A stretch of 15,120 nucleotides of DNA from an uncultured Clostridia bacterium (GTDB lineage Bacteria; Bacillota; Clostridia; TANB77; CAG-508), in assembly GCA_934167225.1 (NCBI GenBank), contig CAKPLD010000025.1, positions 1 to 15,120 on the forward strand, written 5' to 3'. The notes beneath the pieces are model-generated. The model ran no database searches, was not told the origin of the DNA, and saw nothing but the letters and a program-made list of their open reading frames with translations. This document shows positions 7,838-14,472 of the stretch, in pieces. The position numbers were made by a program, and so were the translations under genes. Numbering within the stretch: position 1 is the stretch's first letter; every line of letters starts with the position of its first letter.

Positions 7838-7918
7838 GTGGATATAGACAAATGTCTTGAACAAGAAAAAAAGGTAAGAAAGTTACTAATTACAGATATA
7901 AATAATAAAAAAAAGTAG
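7838..7918 (+). pseudogene. Remnant of a second copy of the 591-aa gene (VDIDKC region)
   Basis: From 7838 the bases reproduce those from 6788 with a single C/T difference over roughly 35 positions, reading V-D-I-D-K-C-L-E-Q-E-K-K, then diverge and hit TAG at 7916-7918. No start codon or ribosome site belongs to it. It shows that the locus once held another paralogous copy or suffered a local duplication. Confidence 0.75.
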
Positions 7919-7980
7919 AAATTTAAAAATGATTGTGATATACTTATGGCGAGATAAAAATATATCCAAAAAATAAGCCT

Positions 7981-9496
7981 AAGGAGGCGGAAATTGAAAG
8001 TAATAAAAAGAGATGGCAGAATAGTAGATTATGACAGAAATAAAATCATAATAGCCATTGAAAAAGCCAACAAAGAGGTAATCGAAGAAAGAGAAAAAGC
8101 AAGTAAAGAAGATATAAAAAAAATAACAAACTATGTTGAAAAAATAGACAAAAAAAGAATCTTGGTAGAAGATATGCAAGACATAATAGAACAAAAACTA
8201 ATGGAAATAGGAAAATACGAGCTTGCAAAAAAATATATAGTTTATAGGTATACAAGAGCATTAGTTAGAAAAAGCAATACGACAGATGAAACAATATTAG
8301 GCTTAATAAGAAACCAAAATGCAGATAACATCCAAAACACAAAAGACAAAAATATATTTTTGGTTTCTGCACAAAGAGACTATATAGCAGGGGAAGTTTC
8401 AAAAGATCTAACAAAAAGGCTATTACTACCAGAAAAAATATCTAAAGCAAATGAAGAAGGAGAAATATATTTTCATTATTCAAATTACTTTATTCAGCCA
8501 ATTATAAACTCATGTGTTACAAATGTAAAAGACATGCTGTATAATGGCACAAAAATAAATGACATAGAAATAGAAGAACCAAAAAACTTCTATACAGCAT
8601 GTAATATTTTAACACAGATAATTGTTCAAGTAGGAAGTAATTTATATGGAAAACAATATATTGACTTATCATTTTTAGGGAAGTTTCTCAGAAAGAGTAA
8701 AGAAATTTACGAAAAAGAATTAAAAACACAGTTTGGTGAAAAACTAACAAATATAGAATTAGAAAAAATGGTTCAAAATGCCAAAAATAAAGAATTAAGT
8801 TATGGAATAAAAACTATAAAATATCAGCTAAAAACGCTAATAACTTCAGGTGGACAACAGGCGACAGTGGAACTATATTTTGATTTAAATGCAGAGAAAC
8901 AATATTTACAAGAAAATTTAGAGATAAAGCAAATCCTAGAAAAAGAACAAATTTTAATTAAAGAAGAACCATATAAATTTATGGGGCAATTTAACCAAGG
9001 AATTGTAACTTTAAATTTGCCACAAATAGCAATAATTGCAGATGGGGATGAAAAAGAATTCTATAATATACTAGAAAAAAGGCTAGAACTATGCAAAGAA
9101 GCATTAATATGTAGACATTATCATTTACTTGGAACACTTTCAGATGTTAGCCCAATTCTTTGGCAAGATGGTGGAATTGCAAGGCTGAAAAAAGGAGAAA
9201 AAATAGATAAATTATTATATGGCAAGTATTCGAATTTATCACTTGGCTATATAGGAACAAATGAAATGGCAGAATTAATGACAGGAAATTTATCTGTAGA
9301 CGAAAAAAACAAATTTATTATAAAAGTAATAAAAAACTTAAAAGAAACAATAGAAAAATGGAAAAAAGAAACAAAAATTGGATTTGTTTTAGATGGTCAT
9401 CCACCAGAAAACATAGAATATAAATTTGCATTAAAAGACAAAAACAAATATGGAACCATCGAAAATGTAACTGATAAAGGTTATTATACAAATTAA
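7981..9496 (+). CDS. NrdD-like (anaerobic ribonucleotide reductase family) protein lacking catalytic Cys and glycyl-radical regions
   Basis: The coding part is 7994-9496: TTG start at 7994, six bases after AAGGAGG (7981-7987, included here), 500 residues. Residues 1-95 are a good ATP-cone (KVIKRDGRIVDYDRNKI...YRYTRALVR). Class III reductase sequence follows: FHYSNYFIQPIINSCVTN (Cys174, matching the first active-site cysteine), NFYTACNILTQIIVQVGSNLYG, FNQGIVTLNLP, GTLSDVSPILWQDGGIARLKKG and KYSNLSLGYIG. Two essential parts are missing: where family members have MGCRSFL and about 100 surrounding residues, this protein reads PYKFMGQFNQG (residues 326-336); and it stops at ENVTDKGYYTN, where the zinc site and glycyl-radical loop should follow. 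Codon use and frame are clean, so it may be a maintained pseudoenzyme (nucleotide-sensing?) or an in-frame-decayed gene. A functional nrdD is presumably elsewhere. Confidence 0.8.
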
Positions 9497-9518
9497 ATAA
9501 AAAGAGGAGAGGATAAAA

Positions 9519-10655
9519 ATGTTAAAAAAAGTAGGAATATTAATTAATGGTGGGGACGCCCCAGGACTAAATGCAGTAATTCGTGCAATTACTAGAACAG
9601 CAGAAAAAAATGGAGTAGAATGTTATGGATTTATAGATGGATTTAATGGTTTATTACATAACAATTTTGTTAGATTAGACCATGAACAAATTACATCTGG
9701 AATATTACATAAAGGTGGAGCAATAATAGGTTCATCATTAAATTCAAATGTATTTAATTATAAAGTAATAGAAAACGGAAAAGAAGTATATAAAGATTTA
9801 TCTGAAACATGTGTAGAAAATTTAAAAAATGATGGAATAGATTGTTTATTTACATTAGGAGGAGACAGTACACAAAAATCTGCAAGAGACTTTTCATTAA
9901 GAGGAGTAAATGTAATAGGAGTTCCAAAAACAATAGACAACGATGTTGCATGTACTGATGAAACATTTGGATTTAATACAGCCGTATCTGTTGCAACAGA
10001 AAGTTTAGATAGACTTCATACAACAGCAGAAACACATAATAGAATAATGGTTTTAGAAGTTATGGGAAGATATGCAGGATGGATAACATTAGAGTCAGCA
10101 ATTGCAGGAGGAGCAGATGCAGCATTACTTCCAGAAATTCCATATGACATAGACAAAGTAGTAGAAAAAATACAAGCTAGACAAAAAGCAGGTAAAAACT
10201 TTAGTGTAGTTGTAGTATCAGAAGGAGCATTCCCAAAAGGAGGAAGCATTTCTGTAAAAAACACACGTGAAGGAGGAAAAGGAGTTATAAATATTCAGCT
10301 TGGAGGAGCAGGAGATATTGTTGCAAAAGAATTAGAAAAAAGAACAGGTTTAATTGCTAGAAACACAACACTTGGATATTTACAAAGAGGTGGAACGCCA
10401 ACTCCAACTGACAGAATATTATCTACAAAATATGGAGCAAAAGCTATGGAATTAGCATTAGAGGGAAAATTTAACGTTCTAACAGTATTAAAAAATGGAA
10501 AATTAGACTATGTTTCACTAGAAGAAGTAGTAGGAAATAATAAAGTTATAGGTGCAGTTGAAGGTGGAACAGAAGATAGTAATATGAAAACTGTAAAATT
10601 GGATGATGATTTAATAAAAACAGCTAGAGATATCGGAATTTGTTTAGGTGATTAG
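9519..10655 (+). CDS. pfkA: 6-phosphofructokinase, group III/PPi-type signature with Ser at the phosphoryl-donor switch position
   Basis: 378 residues; GAGGAGAGG precedes the ATG, 22 bases after the NrdD-like stop, so probably co-transcribed. Motifs: NGGDAPGLNAVIR (10-22), LGGDSTQKSA (113-122), GVPKTIDNDV with catalytic Asp140 and Asp142, DRLHTTAETHNR and EVMGRYAGW. It phosphorylates fructose 6-phosphate in glycolysis. In this superfamily, the residue after GGD separates ATP users (Gly) from PPi users (Asp); here it is Ser117, while Lys137 in PKTIDND is the group III/PPi-type residue. Donor preference (ATP, PPi or both) is therefore open. The C-terminal 40 residues extend beyond short bacterial PFKs, as usual for group III. 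Confidence 0.92.
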   Translation: MLKKVGILINGGDAPGLNAVIRAITRTAEKNGVECYGFIDGFNGLLHNNFVRLDHEQITSGILHKGGAIIGSSLNSNVFNYKVIENGKEVYKDLSETCVENLKNDGIDCLFTLGGDSTQKSARDFSLRGVNVIGVPKTIDNDVACTDETFGFNTAVSVATESLDRLHTTAETHNRIMVLEVMGRYAGWITLESAIAGGADAALLPEIPYDIDKVVEKIQARQKAGKNFSVVVVSEGAFPKGGSISVKNTREGGKGVINIQLGGAGDIVAKELEKRTGLIARNTTLGYLQRGGTPTPTDRILSTKYGAKAMELALEGKFNVLTVLKNGKLDYVSLEEVVGNNKVIGAVEGGTEDSNMKTVKLDDDLIKTARDIGICLGD

Positions 10656-11282
10656 ATGAAAAAAAGTATAATATCAAAGATTGTATTTGGAATTTTAATA
10701 ATAATATTAATTGTAGCCATAATATTTGCTATAACACATAAAGAAAAAGATTTAACAATAAAAATGTATAATGATATATGTCAAAAAGAAAATTACACAT
10801 TTTCAATGAAAGAAGAAAATATGGATGTAAACTATACTCTAACAATATCAAAAAAAAATCAGGATATGAGTATAGAAACCAAATCTGACGAAGATCATAC
10901 AACGACATTAATAAAAGATGAAACAGCTTTTTATGTGATGCATAACGAAAAAGAATATTATCAATATGATGGCAGTGAAGTAGATGCAGATATTTTAGAA
11001 AACGGACTGTCTGAAATAGACAAAAAAAAGTATGTAAAAGGCCATGAAAAAATAAATGGAAAAAGCTATTATTATGAGGAATATGAGGATGTTGGAGCTT
11101 TTTTCATAATGTCAAAATATAATGAAGAAGATAAAATAAAAACAAAATTTTATTTTGATAATGGGAAAATAGCATATATAAAAACAACATCTGGAGAAAA
11201 TAAAGAACTATTAAAAATAGAATTTTCGGACAATATTGATGAAAAAAGCTTCGAAATTCCAGATGATTATGCAGAATTGTAA
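10656..11282 (+). CDS. Membrane-anchored extracytoplasmic protein of unknown function
   Basis: 208 residues; the ATG immediately abuts the pfkA stop (TAG-ATG), so translation is probably coupled. Residues 7-27 (about SKIVFGILIIILIVAIIFAI) form one uncleaved N-terminal membrane anchor, preceded by lysines (cytoplasmic side), with no lipobox cysteine. The remaining 180 residues are hydrophilic and rich in alternating beta-type stretches (YTFSMKEENMDVNYTLTISKK, KFYFDNGKIAYIKTTSGE), reminiscent of LolA-like curved sheets that bind lipid or hydrophobic ligands; that fold is a guess from pattern only. It probably sits on the outer face of the cytoplasmic membrane. Position in a pfkA-ttcA cluster does not suggest a role. 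Confidence 0.8.
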   Translation: MKKSIISKIVFGILIIILIVAIIFAITHKEKDLTIKMYNDICQKENYTFSMKEENMDVNYTLTISKKNQDMSIETKSDEDHTTTLIKDETAFYVMHNEKEYYQYDGSEVDADILENGLSEIDKKKYVKGHEKINGKSYYYEEYEDVGAFFIMSKYNEEDKIKTKFYFDNGKIAYIKTTSGENKELLKIEFSDNIDEKSFEIPDDYAEL

Positions 11283-11293
11283 AGGAAGAAGAC

Positions 11294-12118
11294 ATGGAAA
11301 GATATGAACAAATAGAAAGAACCATAATAACTACATACAGAAAACAAATATGGGCAAAATTTATAAAAGCAATAGTAGAATATAATTTAATACAAGACGG
11401 AGACAAAATAGGAGTATGCATTTCAGGAGGAAAAGACTCGATGCTTCTAGCTAAGTGTTTTCAAGAATTAAAAAAACATGGAAAAAACAATTTTGATGTT
11501 GAATTTATAGTTATGAACCCAGGATACAATGAAAAAAACAAAAACAAAATAATCGAAAACAGCCAAATTTTAAACATTCCAATAACAATGTTTGAAACAG
11601 ATATATTTACACGAGTTGCAAACATGACAGATCATGAATGTTATTTATGTGCAAGAATGAGAAGAGGTTATTTATATAAAAAAGCCCAGGAACTTGGCTG
11701 TAATAAAATAGCACTAGGACACCACTTTGATGATGTAATAGAAACAGTTTTAATGGGAATGCTATTTAGCGGAAAAATGCAAACAATGATGCCAAAATTA
11801 AAGAGCACATCTCACCCAGGAATGGAACTGATAAGACCTTTTTATTTTGTAAGAGAAGATGACATTATAAGCTGGATGAACTATAATGAATTAGAATTTA
11901 TTAAATGTGCATGCAAAATAACAGAAAGACAAGCGAATTTAAAACAAAATGATAAAACTTCCAAAAGAGCTGAAACAAAAGAAATAATAAAACAGCTAAA
12001 AAACAAATACAAAAACTCTGATATTAATATTTTTAATAGTACACAAAACATCAACCTTGAAACAATTTTGTCATATAAAAAAGATGGGGAAATTATAAGT
12101 TTTTTAGATGAATATTAA
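11294..12118 (+). CDS. ttcA: TtcA-like tRNA 2-thiocytidine biosynthesis protein (PP-loop ATPase)
   Basis: 274 residues, AAGGAAG five bases before ATG 11294, 11 bases after the preceding stop. PP-loop SGGKDS at residues 44-49 binds ATP; CYLCARMRRGYLY provides the CxxC pair (Cys116, Cys119), with further cysteines at 205 and 207 (KCACKIT), matching the cysteine set that holds an iron-sulfur cluster in TtcA; GHHFDDVIET (about 140-149) is the other conserved block. TtcA activates C32 of certain tRNAs by adenylation and replaces its oxygen with sulfur; in E. coli the targets include arginine tRNAs. The CxxC separates it from TilS. Alternative: another TtcA/TilS-superfamily tRNA thiolase. Its stop codon abuts the large palindrome. 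Confidence 0.87.
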   Translation: MERYEQIERTIITTYRKQIWAKFIKAIVEYNLIQDGDKIGVCISGGKDSMLLAKCFQELKKHGKNNFDVEFIVMNPGYNEKNKNKIIENSQILNIPITMFETDIFTRVANMTDHECYLCARMRRGYLYKKAQELGCNKIALGHHFDDVIETVLMGMLFSGKMQTMMPKLKSTSHPGMELIRPFYFVREDDIISWMNYNELEFIKCACKITERQANLKQNDKTSKRAETKEIIKQLKNKYKNSDINIFNSTQNINLETILSYKKDGEIISFLDEY

Positions 12119-12196
12119 TATCTTCTCCCCATTTGGGGACGGTTCTTTATTGGGGAGCTCCCCAATAAAGAACCGTCCCTAAATGGGGAAGATATT
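12117..12196. repeat. 80-bp REP-like palindrome
   Basis: Arms 12117-12157 and 12158-12196 pair almost perfectly around a GAGCTC centre, with one G-T wobble and a two-base bulge. The core GGGACGGTTCTTTATT and its complement are markedly GC-rich for this genome. I recall similar GGGACGGTTCTT palindromes scattered in Clostridia, sometimes with REP-associated tyrosine transposases, so a REP/MITE-type element is likely. It overlaps the ttcA stop and could also stop transcription before the amylase gene. Confidence 0.8.
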
Positions 12197-12230
12197 TTTA
12201 AAACAAAAGAAAGAAGATGTAGGAATAATT

Positions 12231-13671
12231 ATGAAACAAATAAACGGAACAATTTTACAATATTTTGAATGGTATTTAGATGAACCTAAAGGATTATGGA
12301 ATAAAATAAAGGAGGATTCTGCAAATTTATCGACATTAGGAATTACATCAGTATGGCTTCCGCCAGCATATAAGGGAATAAATGGCAAAAATGAGGTCGG
12401 CTATGGTGTTTATGATTTATATGATTTAGGAGAATTTGAACAAAAGGGAAGTATCCCAACTAAATATGGTACAAAAGATGAGTATTTAAGAGCAATAGAA
12501 AGTCTTAAACAAAATGGAATAAATGTATATGCCGATATTGTTTTAAACCATAAAATGGGAGCAGATAAAGAACAAGACATTTTGGCAAACAAATGTGAAT
12601 GGGGTGATCACAATAAAGAAGGAAATATTGAAAAAATAAAAGCAGCTACAAAATACACATTTCCTGCAAGGCATCATCAATATTCAGATTTTGAATGGAA
12701 TTGGACACATTTTACCGGAATAGATGTAAATAGTGCTACAGGAGAACATGCCATTTTTAAATTTAAGGACAAAAAATGGCAACAAAGCGTTGATAACGAA
12801 TTTGCAAATTTTGACTATTTAATGGGTGCAGATTTAGATTTTTCAAATAAAGAGGTAATAGAAGAATGCAAAAAATGGGGGATATGGTATCAAAAACTAA
12901 CAAGAGTAGATGGATTTAGACTAGATGCTGTAAAACATATAGATGCAGGTTTTTATAAAGAATGGCTTACATATTTAAGAGAACAAACGCAAAAAGAACT
13001 ATTTACTGTTGGAGAATATTGGTCAACAGATGTAGATAAGCTTCACAAATATCTAACTGAAGTTGACGGAATTATGTCACTATTCGATGTTCCATTACAT
13101 AACAATTTATATAATGCTTCAATAAACCCGGATTTTGATATGTCAAAACTGCTAGATCACACATTAATAAAAGAAAACCCTGCCAAAGCAGTAACTTTTG
13201 TAGATAATCATGATACACAGCCTCGGACAAGCCTTGCAAAGTTTTATTGAACCTTGGATGAAACAACTGGCATATTCAATTATTTTGCTTAGACAAGATG
13301 GATACCCATGTGTGTTTTATGGCGATTTATACGGAATACCACATTCAAATGTTACACCAGTTCCCATGATAAAAACGATTATGGCTCTTAGAAAATTAAA
13401 AGCGTATGGAAGACAACATGACTATTTTGATCATAAAAATATCATAGGCTGGACACGTGAAGGAGATAATAGACACTTAGATTCTGGTTTGGCTGTAATC
13501 TGCTCAAATTCATTTGAAGCAGAAAAAAGAATGTATGTAGGTACAAGCTTTGCAGGTGAAAAATTTATAGATTGCCTAGATAATTGCCCAGATATAGTTA
13601 CAATAGATAGCGAAGGTTGTGGAACCTTTAAAGTAAAAGGAAAAAGTTGCTCAGTTTGGGTAAGAAAATAA
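12231..13671 (+). CDS. Cytoplasmic alpha-amylase (GH13, AmyS type), split by one extra base (+1 shift at CCT-CGG)
   Basis: ATG 12231 has AGGA six bases upstream; an in-frame ATG at 12183 lies in the palindrome and is rejected. No signal peptide: the protein starts MKQINGTILQYFEWYLDE, as in GH13 subfamily 5 enzymes. All four catalytic regions are present: DIVLNH (102-107), GFRLDAVKH with nucleophile Asp232, VGEYW with acid/base Glu262, FVDNHD with Asp328. Three codons after Asp328, CCT (Pro331) is followed by CGG and the frame ends at TGA 13248-13250. Skipping C13224 gives the family-typical TQPGQALQSFIEPW and 148 residues through GYPCVFYGDLYGIP and domain C; total 479 residues, full family length. 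It hydrolyses internal alpha-1,4 links of stored or imported glucans. Without frameshifting the product lacks the barrel end and domain C and should be inactive. Confidence 0.87.
13221..13227 (+). other. Frameshift site CCT-CGG-A in the amylase gene
   Basis: CCT (13221-13223), CGG (13224-13226), A. Dropping C13224 yields CCT-GGA-CAA-GCC, the conserved P-G-Q-A following the catalytic NHDTQ. The zero frame ends after CGG-ACA-AGC-CTT-GCA-AAG-TTT-TAT at TGA. Confidence 0.9.
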
Positions 13672-13682
13672 TAAAAAAATAC

Positions 13683-13721
13683 TTGACAATATCCCCAATT
13701 ATGCCATATAATAGGGGATAT
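13683..13721 (+). promoter_or_regulatory. Consensus promoter with an 8-bp inverted repeat around its -10
   Basis: TTGACA (13683-13688), 18-base spacer, TATAAT (13707-13712). ATATCCCC (13689-13696) and GGGGATAT (13714-13721) are perfect inverted arms spaced 17 bases, one directly after the -35 and one directly after the -10. The C4/G4 blocks are conspicuous in this A/T-rich DNA, and the placement suggests a repressor operator. A 130-base leader follows before the gene at 13852. Confidence 0.75.
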
Positions 13722-13851
13722 AAATTTCAAATTTTTTTTATTCAATTAATTTATTTGAGAAAATCTTGTTTCAAAAGTTATTTTTATCATCTCTATGAAT
13801 TTTTTTGTAAATACAAATTTGAAAAATAAATAAGAAAGGAGGAGATGAGTT

Positions 13852-14253
13852 ATGACAGAGGAGCAAAGAGATAATCTTTTAATCGTAATATCTAATATGA
13901 TAAAAGAACAAGCAACAGCTTTAGGAAAAATTTCAGCAACATTAAATGAACACACAGAAATGTTAAAAGAGCATACAGCAACATTGAATGAACACACAAT
14001 AATGTTAAAGGAACATACAGCAACATTGAATGAACACACAATAATGTTAAAGGAACACACCCAAGAACTAATTAAGCAAAGACAAAATATGGTAAAATTA
14101 GAGCATGAACTTACAGATAAAATAATGGCATTGTTTGATTTAGGAGAAGTAAACAATGATAAATTCGAAGAAGAAGATTTACGTATTAAAGGAATGCAAA
14201 ACACTTTAGATTGGCATAATAGAAGAATATTAAAGTTAGAAACTGCAAATTAG
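13852..14253 (+). CDS. Small coiled-coil protein with three 14-residue repeats
   Basis: 133 residues with a strong AAAGGAGG nine bases upstream of ATG 13852. The centre consists of three tandem 14-residue units of type T-L-N-E-H-T-x-M-L-K-E-H-T-A, two heptads each, predicting a long parallel coiled coil rich in His, Thr and Glu. The C-terminal part (QELIKQRQNMVKLEHELTDK and a final KGMQNTLDWHNRRILKLE) continues the helix. No membrane segment or signal peptide. Such hyper-regular proteins resemble phage or plasmid coiled-coil accessory proteins, but I cannot assign a function. It has a private, apparently operator-controlled promoter and its own terminator, so it is a single-gene unit. Confidence 0.8.
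   Translation: MTEEQRDNLLIVISNMIKEQATALGKISATLNEHTEMLKEHTATLNEHTIMLKEHTATLNEHTIMLKEHTQELIKQRQNMVKLEHELTDKIMALFDLGEVNNDKFEEEDLRIKGMQNTLDWHNRRILKLETAN
13939..14064 (+). repeat. Three tandem 42-bp in-frame repeats
   Basis: Units 13939-13980, 13981-14022 and 14023-14064. Units 2 and 3 are identical over their first 35 bases; unit 1 differs at a few third positions. A multiple of 21 bases, so copy-number change preserves the heptad register. Confidence 0.95.
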
Positions 14254-14258
14254 AGAAC

Positions 14259-14297
14259 AAAATATAACTGTACAAATTTTTTGTGCAGTTATATTTT
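14259..14297 (+). terminator. Intrinsic terminator after the coiled-coil gene
   Basis: Arms 14259-14276 and 14280-14297 pair over 18 bases with one G-T wobble around a TTT loop; the 3' arm ends in TTTTT. Core ATAACTGTAC/GTGCAGTTAT. It begins six bases after the stop codon. Confidence 0.88.
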
Positions 14298-14311
14298 TGG
14301 GTACAAATAAG

Positions 14312-14325
14312 GCCTTATATAAGGC
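14312..14325. repeat. Perfect 14-bp palindrome GCCTTATATAAGGC
   Basis: A self-complementary 14-mer without spacer, 52 bases upstream of the -35 box of the MATE promoter. It could be a regulator site; no direct evidence for which protein. Confidence 0.4.
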
Positions 14326-14376
14326 AATTTTAGTTAAAAAGATAGTATAATTTTGATGTAAAAAGCGAAAATTCAT

Positions 14377-14405
14377 TTGACAAAATTGCCAAAAAAAAGT
14401 ATAAT
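14377..14405 (+). promoter_or_regulatory. Perfect consensus promoter upstream of the MATE gene
   Basis: TTGACA (14377-14382), exactly 17 bases, TATAAT (14400-14405). Start of transcription is expected near 14412, within a short GGTT-N5-AACC dyad (14411-14423) that may be an operator. Leader of about 60 bases. Confidence 0.85.
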
Positions 14406-14472
14406 ATTAGGGTTCACTTAACCTAGAACACGTACTATTACAGCAAAAAATAAAGAAAGAAGGAGAGAAAAA

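Noticed and set aside
7921..7980. Promoter directly before the NrdD-like gene
   Set aside because: Only poor matches (TTGTGA at 7933 without a fitting -10; TATACT at 7939 without a -35), so not listed as a feature.
11104..11421. 105-codon antisense frame, and other minus-strand frames opposite plus-strand genes
   Set aside because: Antisense to clear coding sequence, low-complexity Phe/Leu/Ile/Ser composition typical of shadows of A-rich genes, no ribosome sites.
12183..12230. ATG 12183 as amylase start
   Set aside because: It lies within the REP-like palindrome; the added 16 residues do not resemble an amylase N-terminus.
13647..13829. 60-codon open frame between the amylase and coiled-coil genes
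   Set aside because: It runs through the promoter and leader, overlaps the amylase end and has no ribosome site.
13939..14064. Regular 42-bp repeats as a CRISPR array
   Set aside because: Units are directly adjacent without spacers and encode coiled-coil heptads in an open frame.
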